Shown here: piece by piece, positions 36,501 to 46,103 of the stretch
Numbering within the stretch: the stretch's first letter is position 1
Layout of the letters: every line of letters begins with the position of its first letter
Assembly (NCBI GenBank): GCA_000380225.1
Contig: KB904821.1
Location: 939,252 to 1,003,251, forward strand
DNA length: 64,000 nt
Origin: a filamentous cyanobacterium ESFC-1
GTDB taxonomy: Bacteria > Cyanobacteriota > Cyanobacteriia > Cyanobacteriales > Spirulinaceae
Direction: 5' to 3'
Notes under the pieces: model-generated
Seen by the model: the letters and a program-made list of their open reading frames with translations, nothing else
The model's database searches: none
What the model was told of the DNA's origin: nothing
Translations under genes and position numbers: made by a program

Positions 36501-37143
36501 GCCATTCTTGTTCGATAATGTGATAGCGTTCTTCTCGTTCCTGTACTTCGTCTAAAGTTTTACGAACTCGCTCAATTTTGCGGTCAAACTCAGCAACTCC
36601 GGCCAATTCGTCGATAATCTCCCGCCGTTCGCGAGCATTCATCGTAATAATCCGGGTTACATCCCCTTGCAGTACCACATTGTAACCCTCTGGATAAATC
36701 CGCAAACGCCGCAACTGTTCGTGTAAATCCGTTGCAGTACAGACTTCCCCATTCATGTAGTAGGTAGACGAATAACTCCCTCCCTTCGTCACCCGCAAAC
36801 GTCGCGTTACCGTCCATTCATCGGCTTGAATCAACGCATCAAATTCCCCCTCCACCAACTCTCTTTCATCCGTCCAGTCGGTCAAATCAAACGTGACGCT
36901 GACACTCACCTCCGAGGTACTGCGGTGACTCACCTGCTTGTGATTGACTAAATCGGGGAGTCTTTCAGCCCGCATTCCCTTAGAACTAGCCAACCCCAAC
37001 GCAAACAGCAACGCATCCAAGATATTCGACTTTCCCGACCCATTCGGCCCGGAAATCACCGTAAAACCATTTAACAACGGTACGGCTGTCGTACCGCCAA
37101 AAGATTTGAAATGAGACAATTCAACGCACTTAATATGAACCAT
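33535..37143 (-). CDS. smc: Chromosome segregation SMC ATPase
   Basis: A 1202-residue SMC protein that condenses and segregates the chromosome with ScpA/ScpB. The N-terminal ATPase half begins HIKCVELSHFKSFGG and holds Walker A SGPNGSGKSNILDALLFALGL. Two long coiled coils follow, separated by a hinge near residues 520-640 (the segment around GVCGLVAQLGQVEPRYQLAL and FGNTVVFEN). The C-terminal signature LSSMSGGEKSLTALSFIFALQ and Walker B PFYAFDEVDMFLD complete the head. The length is normal. The coiled-coil coding region produces several long open frames on the opposite strand that are shadows. Confidence 0.97.
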   Translation of the reverse strand: MVHIKCVELSHFKSFGGTTAVPLLNGFTVISGPNGSGKSNILDALLFALGLASSKGMRAERLPDLVNHKQVSHRSTSEVSVSVTFDLTDWTDERELVEGEFDALIQADEWTVTRRLRVTKGGSYSSTYYMNGEVCTATDLHEQLRRLRIYPEGYNVVLQGDVTRIITMNARERREIIDELAGVAEFDRKIERVRKTLDEVQEREERYHIIEQEWRDRAEQLAADRIKAEKYRKIREQIQEKQQWEVVLIWRSLQQQVEQLSRQIQTGEQEEIKLQQQLEGLKTQIQTQSAELDQLNREVKALGEDEQLSASSQLAAQKLKRSQIQQRQEELARQFKTAQEKRDRSVQAALEYGQQLTQLNQAKTVLERETLVNFKTERDRAQQILAQTRDRATEIASASEAWVSEQTALTRQINALQQSLNPQRTEQAQLAERNDQLLKKIQNNQTQLQEAVTELHEAEKTRTELEPQTAQTQIQQLAQQLSLLEQERSLEQETANRLQREQRDKQRQLDKLEATSEAQQEAQGTFATKIVLQADLPGVCGLVAQLGQVEPRYQLALETAAGSRLAQLVVEDDVVAAAAIELLKQKRGGRATFLPLNKMRSRFPDTKATLAYARGFIDTAFNLVACEQKYKTIFAYVFGNTVVFENLELARAHLGKTRIVTLQGELLESSGAMTGGSQSSRSTLHFGTVSPGESQEIKELRQRLDEIELILERCEYNISEKTVDIQKISHNLTQLRSQEQESSLRSQQLLKDIERLRQQQQQLEQQLAQDRENHSNLQQRLETLSQTIPNQESQLQTLQNQLAALEASQTHSEWQQIQQQIKQQENDQQKRDRELRQAEAQLQDLNSQITRLQEKIAESQEIQAEYRQTETEITAQQNNLAQELTEIETKIKETEIILEQLVARLGETKQKRDKAEKSLETLKNSQQNQNWQLQKLRETQQERQTQLLELQNQLQNQENELPDQIPQIPELVNPDDENTEAVTFQNYGEQLENLQKSIQKLQKRLQALEPVNMLALEEYEQTQARLQELTDKLQTLTAERTELLLRIENFTSLRYRAFKEAFDAVNENFQNIFATLSEGDGYLDLDDPENPFAGGLNLIAHPKGKPVQRLSSMSGGEKSLTALSFIFALQRYRPSPFYAFDEVDMFLDGANVERLAKMIERQAQHAQFIVVSLRRPMIESAERTIGVTQARGAHTQVLGIKL

Positions 37144-37690
37144 AGGCGTTGCTGTAGGTCATAAGTTAATACGGGTGTATCCAATGAGTTTAGCGTAGTG
37201 AGAGGGATTTGCTGTCGCGTTTGGCGATTAATCCTGGTTGGGGACGAGGTGAAGTAACCCACTCAATCTTCTGTGCATCATCCCAACATCCCACAAGTTT
37301 TAATATTGTGCCATTCACCGCACTCACCGCAATTCGCTGATATCTTCACATCGAAATAGAATCTTTCGTCCCTCAATCTCTCTGAGGATTTATTCGTTAA
37401 TAGACTTTTACCTTCAATCGAGAATCAGCTTAACAAAATACCCCCTAACAACAAAATCCAGCCTTATTTCTGCCATTCTTTGCCAATTATCAAAAAATTT
37501 ACAACCGGGGAAATTCAGACTGCATCATCATTCCCTCGGTTTTCTCTACCTAAAGGCATAGACCCGAATAATTCCCCTAGTAGATGTGTGGCGCGATCGC
37601 GCTGTCTTATGATGAGATAGCAAGCAGAAATGAATATTTGGTTGAATCTCAATCCTAAACTGCCCAAAACTATAAATAGAGGTTAATTAT
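37144..37690. other. Gap upstream of the DUF2267 gene
   Basis: About 550 bases between divergent genes (SMC, minus; DUF2267 protein, plus). Nothing recognisable as a gene or known RNA is seen. The right half is AT-rich. AGAGG lies about seven bases before the start codon at 37691. Confidence 0.5.
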
Positions 37691-38545
37691 ATGCCAATTT
37701 CTTTAAGAGAAGACGTATCCTATATTATTCTGAAAAAAATCAAAGAAACCGGTGGAGACGGAAAACACCCCGTAGACTTTCAATCTACCGATTTCACCGG
37801 AAGACAACTCACTGTTTCTGACTTTCTCGGCCACCTCGATTACCTTAATCAAAAAAAATATATCAACGCCGATTTTAGCGGTAATGCCTACGCGAATCAG
37901 GACGATGTTCCCGACGCGGTAAACTTTGAAGCCGTGGATTTGCGCGTTGCCAATACCCTCGGTGCAGATGATGGCCCTTTACCCCATTTAGTTCGTTTTA
38001 AGCGGGCTGAGTTAACCGAAAAGGGTGAAAAAATGCTGGCTAAAATGAACGAAACTCCCCCTAAAGCACTTGATAAAGGCCCTGTAATGCCCATCGCAAC
38101 TAAAGATATGCCCTTCCTCGAAAAAGTAATGCTTAAAGGCGAACTCGAAGACATTTTCGACGCTCGCGATTTGACGATTATTGTGTATCGCACCATGCGG
38201 GATGTGATGACCACAGAAACCTCTGACCGGGTTGCAAAAGACCTCGGCACAGAAGACCCCTTACCCACCAAAGATAAGAGTTTTCAGGACAGTTTAGGCG
38301 AGTTATGGAAAGATGATAATCCCATTGTTTCTTGGCTCAGTCGTATTCGTCAACCTTTAGAAATTAAAGATGATACCTTCATTTTTCGCATCGAACAAGA
38401 AGGTGGATTACCCAAAGGAACCAATGGCGAAAAAGCCCTAAAAGCTATCTTTTCTGCCACGAAAGAAGAACTCCCTGACGAGCGTATTCAAGAGGTTTCT
38501 CAGTACCTTCCGGGTAAAGTCAAGCAACTTTGGGAAGCGGCTTAA
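37691..38545 (+). CDS. Conserved protein with C-terminal DUF2267 domain
   Basis: A 284-residue soluble protein. The N-terminal 120 residues (PISLREDVSYIILKKIKETG, FTGRQLTVSDFLGHLDYLN) are a winged-helix-like segment of unknown function. The C-terminal half carries a DUF2267-type helical repeat (DARDLTIIVYRTMRDVMTTE and IFSATKEELPDERIQEVSQYL, ending LPGKVKQLWEAA). DUF2267 proteins are stress-linked in some bacteria but unassigned. AGAGGT precedes the start. It stands alone, with no operon partner. Confidence 0.72.
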   Translation: MPISLREDVSYIILKKIKETGGDGKHPVDFQSTDFTGRQLTVSDFLGHLDYLNQKKYINADFSGNAYANQDDVPDAVNFEAVDLRVANTLGADDGPLPHLVRFKRAELTEKGEKMLAKMNETPPKALDKGPVMPIATKDMPFLEKVMLKGELEDIFDARDLTIIVYRTMRDVMTTETSDRVAKDLGTEDPLPTKDKSFQDSLGELWKDDNPIVSWLSRIRQPLEIKDDTFIFRIEQEGGLPKGTNGEKALKAIFSATKEELPDERIQEVSQYLPGKVKQLWEAA

Positions 38546-38958
38546 GTTGGGGTTTTAAAACTTACAAAAACCTAAAATATAGGGTGGGTAATGCCCACCT
38601 TTTTTAATGATATAATTAACGGATTAAAAGTAATATCAATCCATTTAATTGACTGCATTATCAAGACGGTGCGTTACACTTCGTTAACGCACTACTGGCT
38701 CGACACAGCTTAAGTTGTGCGATAGCCAAAACCTAAAATGCCGACATTTCGGTGCGTTACGCTTCGCTGCATTATCAAGACGGTGCGTTACACTTCGTTA
38801 ACGCACCCTACTGCTTGTTCTTCACGAGCAAACCCATATCCTTGTAAAAACATATATAAATTACTTAAGGAAGGGGAACCCAAATAAAGCCCCGGTTTTT
38901 GATAAATTTTGATTAACAATGTATAAAAGTTGGACATATTACTGATATTAATATGACT
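38546..38958. repeat. Dispersed repeats between the DUF2267 and coiled-coil genes
   Basis: A GGGTGGGTAATGCCCACC palindrome lies at 38582-38600. A GTGCGTTACACTTCGTTAACG unit occurs at about 38671 and about 38781. A stretch starting CTGGCTCGACACAGCTTAA near 38695 matches 32176 and following. No gene is seen. The two genes are convergent here. Confidence 0.65.
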
Positions 38959-39414
38959 CTAAGAAGATTGTTGCGATCGCATACTCATCACTTGTTCAAC
39001 GGCATCTCCCACCGCAGCCGTGAGGTTATCGCGGGTGCGAGTATGATTTTCTTGTTCTTCTTTTAAAGCCGCTTGAGCGCGATCGCGTTCCTGCATGACT
39101 TCCAATAACTTACGCTTTAACTGAGCCGAGGTTTTGATCCCCGTTAACTCTTGTTCGAGGGCGGCAGTAGGGGTGCGATCCAGGCGAGTTTGGGCGCGAG
39201 CCTTAGTTTTTAAATGATGTAACTCTGCTTGCAATTCAGCGATGTTTTCCTGAGATAAACGAGCTTCAATGCGGCGTTGCTTCGCTTCCGTCGAATATAG
39301 TTCGCGCCAATGGTTAGCACTTTGATAAGCTAAATCTAGTTCGCTGCGACACTGAGCCAATTCTTGTTTCAAAGCCCGAATTTCAGCTAACCACTGTATA
39401 ACATCTTCACTCAT
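38959..39414 (-). CDS. Coiled-coil hypothetical protein
   Basis: A 151-residue, almost entirely helical protein with heptads of Leu, Ala, Glu and Arg (ALKQELAQCRSELDLAY, AELQAELHHLKTKARAQTRL, KRKLLEVMQERDRAQAALKE). No membrane segment or enzymatic motif. It resembles conserved cyanobacterial coiled-coil proteins of unknown role. It diverges from the BrkB-like gene, and the space of about 125 bases between them would hold both promoters. Confidence 0.7.
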   Translation of the reverse strand: MSEDVIQWLAEIRALKQELAQCRSELDLAYQSANHWRELYSTEAKQRRIEARLSQENIAELQAELHHLKTKARAQTRLDRTPTAALEQELTGIKTSAQLKRKLLEVMQERDRAQAALKEEQENHTRTRDNLTAAVGDAVEQVMSMRSQQSS

Positions 39415-39539
39415 AATTAATTTTCCCCTCGATCTAAAATAACCCCATCTTAATCAGTTTGCCCGTCTTCCCCCTGAAACCTCAACCCCAAAAGTCAAAA
39501 TTGGGAAAGGGGCGCGATCGCGATAACGTGAAGAAAAGA

Positions 39540-40598
39540 ATGCCTCGATGCTCTGGTATGCGACTTCCTCGTTTTTTCCGCTTTTTTTACTATCTTAATT
39601 GGTACACTCTCAAGCAAACCGTTCGTTACGCCATGCAAAGCCGCTTATCGGGTTTGTCGGCAGAAATGGCGTATAACTCCATGCTGGCTTTATTTCCGGC
39701 GATTTTAGCCTTAGTCACAGCGATGAGTTTGTTTGAAGATACCATCGCCGCTTGGTTGTATCGTTTTATCGGTTTATTTAAGGAAGTCGAAGGGGAGTCC
39801 CTCCAAACCAGTTTACGCAATATTGCCATTCAACTCCGCATTATCGCCCCGGATATGGCTTGGCAACTCCTCACCAACTTTGTCACCCAAATTGCCCAAG
39901 TCAAAAATCGCGGCTTGTTTTCCGTGAGCTTTTTTGCGGCCATTTGGATTTCCTCAGCAGCAGTCGGGGCTGCGATGAATGCCCTCGATCAAATCGATCG
40001 CGTCCCGAAGCGGTTTCGCCGTCCTTTTTGGAAAGCTAAAATCATTTCAATTTTACTGACCTTGGGTAGTATTGTCCTACTCGCGATCGCGTCCTTTTTG
40101 ATTCTCATCGGCGATCTTTTAGTGAAATTCTCTGTCGATGTTATTATCAGACTCCCCAACTTAGTCGAAAACTTCCCAGGAGTTCAGCCATTACCCGTCA
40201 ATGAAGCGGAAAATTGGGCAAATAACGCTGCTTATCTCCTCGATTTGTGGCAATTGTTAAGTTGGCCTGTGACTTTATGTATTGTCATTATTGCCTTTGC
40301 CTTTATTTATCGCTACGGGCCGAGTCGTTGGGATGCCGGGACTCCCATTTTACCCGGTGCGACCCTAGCTGCCTTGTCTTGGGCAGGGATTTCGAGCTTA
40401 TTTCGCATTTATGTGGCGAATTTCGGGCAATACAACAAAGTGTATGGCGCAGTCGGGGCTGTGATTGTTTTAATGTTGTGGTTATATTTGAGTTCTCTGG
40501 TGATGTTACTGGGCGCACAACTCAACGCCATTGTGGGTCAAACCATGCGAAAAAGTCAGAAAAACAAAGCAATTGTGAATGATCAAATTAGTCATTAG
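39540..40598 (+). CDS. YihY/BrkB family membrane protein
   Basis: About 353 residues with six predicted membrane helices. Family marks: LSGLSAEMAYNSMLALFPAILALVTAMSLF at the first helix, ISSAAVGAAMNALDQIDRVPKRFRRPFWKA, LTLGSIVLLAIASFLILIG, and the C-terminal FGQYNKVYGAVGAVIVLMLWLYLSSLVMLLGAQLNAI. These proteins were once called ribonuclease BN, wrongly; their true function is unclear (possibly transport). The start is uncertain: the frame is open from a TTG at 39459, but Met at 39540 suits the family better. Confidence 0.85.
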   Translation: MPRCSGMRLPRFFRFFYYLNWYTLKQTVRYAMQSRLSGLSAEMAYNSMLALFPAILALVTAMSLFEDTIAAWLYRFIGLFKEVEGESLQTSLRNIAIQLRIIAPDMAWQLLTNFVTQIAQVKNRGLFSVSFFAAIWISSAAVGAAMNALDQIDRVPKRFRRPFWKAKIISILLTLGSIVLLAIASFLILIGDLLVKFSVDVIIRLPNLVENFPGVQPLPVNEAENWANNAAYLLDLWQLLSWPVTLCIVIIAFAFIYRYGPSRWDAGTPILPGATLAALSWAGISSLFRIYVANFGQYNKVYGAVGAVIVLMLWLYLSSLVMLLGAQLNAIVGQTMRKSQKNKAIVNDQISH

Positions 40599-40683
40599 TC
40601 ATTGGTCATTTGTCCTTTGTCATTTGTCATTTGTCCTTAGTTCAAATAGCCACCAACAACCAACAACCAACAACCAACAACAA
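40595..40683 (+). repeat. TTTGTCC tract followed by CCAACAA tract
   Basis: The stop region of the BrkB-like gene is followed by GTCATT/TTTGTCC units (40595-40640), then CCAACAACCAACAACC units (40652-40683) leading to the pyrF-pyrE start at 40726. This is the two-armed arrangement without the central palindrome. Confidence 0.85.
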
Positions 40684-40725
40684 AAAACCAGTATCTTAAG
40701 GAAAAAACATTCCCCTTGGATACTT

Positions 40726-42162
40726 ATGAGTAAATTTGCCAAATTCAACGGCGCGATCGCGCAAAATCAAAGCATACTGGTAGTGGGACTCGACCCCAAT
40801 CCCGAAATGATGCCAGATATTTACAAGAATCCCGATAATCTGGAAAATTTAACCGCCTGGTTATTTGATATCATCGAGCAAACCCGCGATCGCGTTTGTG
40901 CCTACAAACCCACCCTCGGTTTTTATCAAGCATTGGGGGCAGAAGGTATCACTCTCCTCGAAAAAGTCATCGCTGGGATTCCCGACGATCTTCCCATCAT
41001 CCTTGATGCCAAACACAGCGACCTCAACACCAGCAGCGCGATCGCCAAAATTGCCTTTGAAGTCTGGAAAGTAGACGCAATCACCCTCAATCCCTACGCC
41101 GGACAAGATTTAGTCGCCCCCTTTCTCGTCAGTCCCGACAGCGCCGTATTTGTCGGCTGTTGTACCTCCAATCCTGCCGCCGTCAACCTCCAAGCCGTTA
41201 CCGTCGGTAAGCGTCCTTACTACAGCCACCTCGTCCAAGAAGTGCAAACCTGGGGAACCCCCGAACAAGTCTTTCTCGAAGTCGGCACCACCCAACCCGA
41301 AGTTTTGCAAAACATCCGTTCAATCGCCCCAGAACGCTTGATTCTCGCCCGGAGTATCTGGACAGAAGACCTCGACCTCCAAGCCCTGTTACAAGCCGGA
41401 TTAGATGCCTCTGGGCAAGGATTACTCCTACCCGTTCCCCAAGATATCTTTAGTCAACCCAATCCCGGAGACGCGATCGCGCAACTCAACGAGGCGATCG
41501 CCAACTTCCAGTACCAAACCCCCCAAAGTGACTCCACTTGCGACGTTTGGATTCCCAATGTCTGCCTACTGAGTGACCATCCCCACCAAGACCTGATTCT
41601 GCAACTGTATGACATGGGCTGTATTCTTTTTGGGGAATACGTCCAAGCCTCCGGTGCCACCTTTTCGTATTACATCGACCTCCGCAAAATCATCTCCAAG
41701 CCCCAAGTCTTTCACCAAGTCCTCAACGCCTACGAAGACATCCTCAAAACCCTCTCCTTCGACCGCATTGCAGGCATTCCCTACGGTTCCCTCCCCACCG
41801 CCACCGGCTTATCTTTGCGCCTCCATCAGCCCATGATTTTTCCTCGCAAAGAAGTCAAAGCCCACGGCACCAGACGCTTGATTGAAGGTACATTTCACGA
41901 AGGGGAAAAAGTCGTGGTGGTAGACGATATTCTGATTACAGGTAACAGCGTCATGGAAGGGGCAGCCAAGTTACAATCTTGTGGCTTGGTCATCGAAGAC
42001 ATTGTGGTATTCCTCGACCACGAAGGCGGGGTAAAGCAACGGTTACGAGAAAAGGGTTATCAAGCCCATTCTGTGTTGGCCATTTCTGAAATAACCCAAA
42101 CCCTCTACGAAGCCGGACGCATTACCCCAGAACAGTATCAACTGTTAACTCAGGAAACTTGA
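40726..42162 (+). CDS. pyrFE: Bifunctional orotidine 5'-phosphate decarboxylase / orotate phosphoribosyltransferase
   Basis: A 478-residue fusion catalysing the last two steps of UMP synthesis. The N-terminal half is OMP decarboxylase of the group 2 type (LVVGLDPNPEMM; the catalytic LDAKHSDLNT with Asp-Lys-His-Ser-Asp; GQGLLLPVPQD). The C-terminal half is orotate phosphoribosyltransferase, with the PRPP motif VVVVDDILITGNSVMEGA. The order of the halves (F then E) differs from eukaryotic UMP synthase. Such fusions are known in cyanobacteria. The frame is open for 49 codons upstream through repeats; the ATG at 40726 begins the family N-terminus SKFAKFNGAIAQNQ. Confidence 0.93.
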   Translation: MSKFAKFNGAIAQNQSILVVGLDPNPEMMPDIYKNPDNLENLTAWLFDIIEQTRDRVCAYKPTLGFYQALGAEGITLLEKVIAGIPDDLPIILDAKHSDLNTSSAIAKIAFEVWKVDAITLNPYAGQDLVAPFLVSPDSAVFVGCCTSNPAAVNLQAVTVGKRPYYSHLVQEVQTWGTPEQVFLEVGTTQPEVLQNIRSIAPERLILARSIWTEDLDLQALLQAGLDASGQGLLLPVPQDIFSQPNPGDAIAQLNEAIANFQYQTPQSDSTCDVWIPNVCLLSDHPHQDLILQLYDMGCILFGEYVQASGATFSYYIDLRKIISKPQVFHQVLNAYEDILKTLSFDRIAGIPYGSLPTATGLSLRLHQPMIFPRKEVKAHGTRRLIEGTFHEGEKVVVVDDILITGNSVMEGAAKLQSCGLVIEDIVVFLDHEGGVKQRLREKGYQAHSVLAISEITQTLYEAGRITPEQYQLLTQET

Positions 42163-42188
42163 CATCCTCACCCCGCGATCGCAGCAGT

Positions 42189-43634
42189 TTAAGCCAAAAT
42201 ACAGCCTTGACGCGGTGGCAAACTCAAATATAACTGCATTGCTTCCCATCTCACGGTTGCATCTCCATACAACACCTGACTGGGTTGAGTTTTCAACACG
42301 GCCGGATCGAGCTTGATTGCCGCCGTTGCTTTTTCAGTTCCGGCATTAATCGCCACAATCAGGGCTGTTTCCCCCAAAATCCGGGCAAACACATAAACCA
42401 TGCCCTGCATTCCCAAGATTTTGTACTCTCCCGTCCGCAAAGCCGGATATTGATGGCGCAGGGCAATCAACTTTTTATGGTAATCTAAAACCTCTAAATT
42501 CCATTCCTTCTCAAAGGGAAAGCCGCGACGGGAATCCGGGTCTATGCGACCGGGTAAACCCACTTCATCCCCATAATAAATGCTTGGTGCGCCGGGAAAG
42601 GTCATTAACAATAGGGTGGCTAACTCAACCGTAGCGCGATCGCCATCTGCAATCGACAGCAAGCGGGCTGTATCGTGACTGTCGAGTAAATTAAGCTGGG
42701 TCAGTTGAATTTCCCAAGGATACATTTCGAGCAAGGATTCAATTTTCTGGGCGTATCCCTGGGCATCTAACGCCGGATAGGGATAATAATCATGGCCTTC
42801 GACTAAATCCATCACCACGCGATCGCCCGCCGTAAACGCAATGGTCGGGGCAGTAAACAAATAATTCATTACCCCATCAAACTGCTTACCATCCAACCAC
42901 GGACGCGAATCCCGCCATACTTCTCCCACAATATAAGCCTCTGGGTTAATCGCCTTGACGCGATCGCGAAACTCCTCCCAAAAACCTGGGACTTCCACCT
43001 CAAACGGCACATCCAACCGCCAGCCATCAATTCCCAAATTCAACCAATACTCCCCAATCTTCATAATATACTCGCGCACTTGGGGATTTTCGTGGTTAAA
43101 TTCCGGTAGAGCGCGATTTTCATCCCAACCCACATAATTTGCCGGAAAACTGCCGTTATAAGCCGAAACCGGCCACTTTTCAATTTTGAACCAATCTACC
43201 CAGGGGGAATAGGGGCCATTTTCTAAAATGTCACTAAAAAAGAAAAACCCCCGTCCCGTATGGTTAAAAACCCCATCCAAAACCACCTTAATATCCCGGC
43301 GATGGGCTTCTTCCAGTAAAACCATAAAAGCCTCATTTCCCCCCAAAATTGGGTCAATCTGATAATAATCGTGGGTGTGGTAGCGGTGATTACTAGCCGA
43401 TTGAAAAATGGGTGTAAAATAAATGGCATTAACACCCAAATCTTGCAAATAATCCAGTTTTTCGGCAACTCCCCATAAATTGCCCCCTTTATACCCCTGC
43501 AACGTCGGCGGATCGCTCCAAGCTTCCAAAGGAATCGTATAAGGAAGCCTCTGTTGTGTCCCTTGGGCAAAGCGGTCTGGAAAAATTTGGTAAAAGATCG
43601 CGTTTTTGACCCAATCCGGAGTTTGAATAGCCAT
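42189..43634 (-). CDS. Glycoside hydrolase family 13 enzyme (alpha-amylase/cyclomaltodextrinase-like)
   Basis: A 481-residue cytoplasmic enzyme that would hydrolyse alpha-1,4-glucans or short maltodextrins. The four GH13 regions are visible: DGVFNHTG, GWRLDVPFE with nucleophile Asp-208, VGEVWRDS with acid/base Glu-238, and DSHDTARL with Asp-321. The N-terminus lacks the extra domain of neopullulanases. The C-terminal beta domain ends RQGCILA. No signal peptide. It converges with pyrFE and lies downstream of tkt on the same strand, separated by a repeat block. Confidence 0.88.
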   Translation of the reverse strand: MAIQTPDWVKNAIFYQIFPDRFAQGTQQRLPYTIPLEAWSDPPTLQGYKGGNLWGVAEKLDYLQDLGVNAIYFTPIFQSASNHRYHTHDYYQIDPILGGNEAFMVLLEEAHRRDIKVVLDGVFNHTGRGFFFFSDILENGPYSPWVDWFKIEKWPVSAYNGSFPANYVGWDENRALPEFNHENPQVREYIMKIGEYWLNLGIDGWRLDVPFEVEVPGFWEEFRDRVKAINPEAYIVGEVWRDSRPWLDGKQFDGVMNYLFTAPTIAFTAGDRVVMDLVEGHDYYPYPALDAQGYAQKIESLLEMYPWEIQLTQLNLLDSHDTARLLSIADGDRATVELATLLLMTFPGAPSIYYGDEVGLPGRIDPDSRRGFPFEKEWNLEVLDYHKKLIALRHQYPALRTGEYKILGMQGMVYVFARILGETALIVAINAGTEKATAAIKLDPAVLKTQPSQVLYGDATVRWEAMQLYLSLPPRQGCILA

Positions 43635-43669
43635 AATAATTTCTTTAGCTCCACAATCAGGGTATCAAG

Positions 43670-43790
43670 CATTGTGGTTATTGGTCATTGGTCATTCGTC
43701 CTTTGTCATTCGTGACAAGTTAAACCCAAATTTGGGATGTCAAGAGAACAGAAAGCCCCTGTAGGGGTGAGGCAACCTCTCCCAATCTCA
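43670..43790. repeat. TTGGTCA/TTTGTCC tract and core palindrome between GH13 gene and tkt
   Basis: TTATTGGTCATTGGTCATTCG and TCCTTTGTC units at 43678-43712 precede GTGACAAGTTAA, which also occurs near 50215. A core beginning GTAGGGGTGAGG lies at 43761-43782. The tract lies in the 5' flank of the GH13 gene, where the sense strand reads A/C-rich. Confidence 0.75.
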
Positions 43791-43823
43791 ACTTATCACT
43801 CATGCTCTCTTGGCATTTAGGCA

Positions 43824-43852
43824 ATAAAAAAAGCGGGCCGTAGCCCGCTTTA
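43824..43852 (-). terminator. Rho-independent terminator of tkt
   Basis: AAAGCGGGC and GCCCGCTTT form a nine-pair stem with a CGTA loop. On the minus strand the stem is followed by a run of seven T residues. It starts 22 bases beyond the transketolase stop and is a textbook intrinsic terminator. Confidence 0.9.
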
Positions 43853-43873
43853 CATCAATCGGAAAAATTGGCA

Positions 43874-45904
43874 TTAACCAATAACTTGCTTGGCTTTAGC
43901 CACGACATTATCCACCGTGAAACCAAACTTCTCTAAAGCCACATCACCAGGGGCAGAAGTCCCAAAGGAATTGATTGAAACCGTATTGTCTTCGCTGCCG
44001 ACATAACGACCCCAACCAAAGCTCACACCCGCTTCAACCGCTAAACGCTTGGCATTCGGCGGCAGAACAGAGTTTTTGTAAGCTTCGTCTTGTTCCTCGA
44101 ACAACTCCCAACTCGGCATCGAAACCACGCGGACTTTCTTGCCTTCAGCTTTGAGTTTTTCGGCGGCTTCTAAGCACAGAGAAACCTCCGAACCCGTCCC
44201 GATGAGTACGAGTTCGAGTTCTTCAGGCGCAAAGCCACAAGCGGCAACATAAGCGCCCTTGGTGGTGTTTTCGATAGAGCTTCCGGCTAAGTTGGGCAGA
44301 CCTTGACGAGACAAAGCCAGTAAAACGGGTTGTGGTTTACCCGTACCAATACCTTTAGAACGCTCGATGGCGACTTTATAAGCCCCAGAGGTTTCGTTAC
44401 CATCTGCCGGACGCATCACAACCAAACCTGGAATCATGCGTAAAGAAGCAATATGTTCTACAGGTTGGTGAGTGGGGCCATCTTCACCGAGAGCGACAGA
44501 ATCGTGAGTCATCACCCAGATGACCCCGGCGTGAGACAAGGCAGACAAGCGAATCGCATTCCGCATATAGTCGGTGAACACCAAGAAGGTCGCACCGTAA
44601 GGAATTAAACCGGGGCTATGGAGGGCAATGCCGTTACAAATTGCGCCCATGCCGTGTTCGCGCACGCCGAAACGCAGGTTTTTGCCTTCGTAGCTGCCTT
44701 TTTGGAAGTCTCCGGCTCCTTTGATTAAGGTTTTGTTGGAGGGGGCCAAATCCGCCGAACCGCCAAAGATTTCCGGTAAGACTTCGGCTAAAGCATTCAG
44801 GGTTGCACCCGATTGGTTGCGGGTGGCATCCTTTTTGCTTTCGGGGGTATAAGTCGGCAGGGCTTTTTCCCAACCGTCGGGAAGCTGACCGCTATTCATG
44901 CGCTCAAACAAAGCCGCGTCTTCGGGATATTTGGTTTTGTATTCAGCAAATTTCTGATTCCACTCGGCTTCGTAGCTTGCGCCCCGTTCGACGGCTTTAC
45001 GGAAGTGAGCGAGGGCATCTTCAGGAACAACGAAGGGGTCATAGTTCCAACCCATGTGTTTGCGGGTGGCATCGACTTCGGATTCTCCTAAAGCTGCCCC
45101 GTGTACGCCGTGGGTGTTGGCTTTGTTGGGAGAGCCATAGCCGATGGTGGTGGTCACTTTGATCAGCGAGGGCTTGTCGGTGACGGTTTTGGCCGTTTCG
45201 ATGGCTTTGTGGATGGCTTCGAGGTCAGTGTTGCCGTTTTCGACAGACTGAACGTGCCAACCATAAGCTTCAAAGCGTTTGCCCACATCTTCGGTAAAGG
45301 CTAGTTCCGTCGAACCATCAATGGAGATGTGGTTGTCATCGTACAAAGCGATTAATTTACCCAAGCCCAAGTGACCGGCGAGGGAACAGGCTTCCCCGGA
45401 GATGCCTTCCATGTTGCAGCCATCGCCGAGAACAACGTAGGTGTAGTGATCGACAATGGTAGAATCGGGCTTGTTGAACATTGCGCCGAGGTGGGCTTCA
45501 GCCATGGCCAGACCTACACCGTTGGCAATGCCTTGTCCGAGAGGCCCGGTGGTGACTTCGATGCCGTCGGTGATAAAGTTTTCTGGGTGACCGGGGGTTT
45601 TAGAATCCCATTGGCGGAATTGTTGGATGTCTTCGATGCTGACGCTATCGTAACCGGTTAGGTGCAGTAGGGCGTATTGCAGCATACAGCCGTGACCTGC
45701 CGAAAGCACGAAGCGATCGCGATTGGGCCATTGAGAATTTTTGGGGTTATGTCGCATAAAGCGATCCCAGAGGACAAAGGCCATTGGGGCTGCACCCATT
45801 GGCAGTCCGGGGTGTCCAGAGTTAGCTTTTTCGACCGCATCAATGGCGAGAAAGCGAATGGAATTGATACAAAGTTCTTCAAGTGATTGTTTAGCAACGA
45901 CCAT
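43874..45904 (-). CDS. tkt: Transketolase
   Basis: A 676-residue enzyme of the Calvin and pentose phosphate cycles, moving two-carbon units with thiamine diphosphate. The N-terminus [31 protein letters not shown] is the family form. The thiamine diphosphate motif is [13 protein letters not shown], and [13 protein letters not shown] carries catalytic residues. The length is normal. The start at 45904 gives the conserved MVVAKQ N-terminus. cp12, a regulator of the same cycle, lies about 1.4 kb away. Confidence 0.97.
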   Translation of the reverse strand: MVVAKQSLEELCINSIRFLAIDAVEKANSGHPGLPMGAAPMAFVLWDRFMRHNPKNSQWPNRDRFVLSAGHGCMLQYALLHLTGYDSVSIEDIQQFRQWDSKTPGHPENFITDGIEVTTGPLGQGIANGVGLAMAEAHLGAMFNKPDSTIVDHYTYVVLGDGCNMEGISGEACSLAGHLGLGKLIALYDDNHISIDGSTELAFTEDVGKRFEAYGWHVQSVENGNTDLEAIHKAIETAKTVTDKPSLIKVTTTIGYGSPNKANTHGVHGAALGESEVDATRKHMGWNYDPFVVPEDALAHFRKAVERGASYEAEWNQKFAEYKTKYPEDAALFERMNSGQLPDGWEKALPTYTPESKKDATRNQSGATLNALAEVLPEIFGGSADLAPSNKTLIKGAGDFQKGSYEGKNLRFGVREHGMGAICNGIALHSPGLIPYGATFLVFTDYMRNAIRLSALSHAGVIWVMTHDSVALGEDGPTHQPVEHIASLRMIPGLVVMRPADGNETSGAYKVAIERSKGIGTGKPQPVLLALSRQGLPNLAGSSIENTTKGAYVAACGFAPEELELVLIGTGSEVSLCLEAAEKLKAEGKKVRVVSMPSWELFEEQDEAYKNSVLPPNAKRLAVEAGVSFGWGRYVGSEDNTVSINSFGTSAPGDVALEKFGFTVDNVVAKAKQVIG

Positions 45905-46103
45905 ATTTTCTTGTTTTATGGATGTGGAACTACATTAAGGTTGGCGTGTGGGTAGACTACGCCAAGATAGTAAACTTGATGGCTGTCGATGGCCCCAAGG
46001 CACTTTTTATCATCCCATTGTTCGGGATCGATGAGCAAGCTCTACAGACCCTCAGATTTTGATTTTTAGGATCAAGGGTTATATTACACAAGGAAGGGCT
46101 GTT

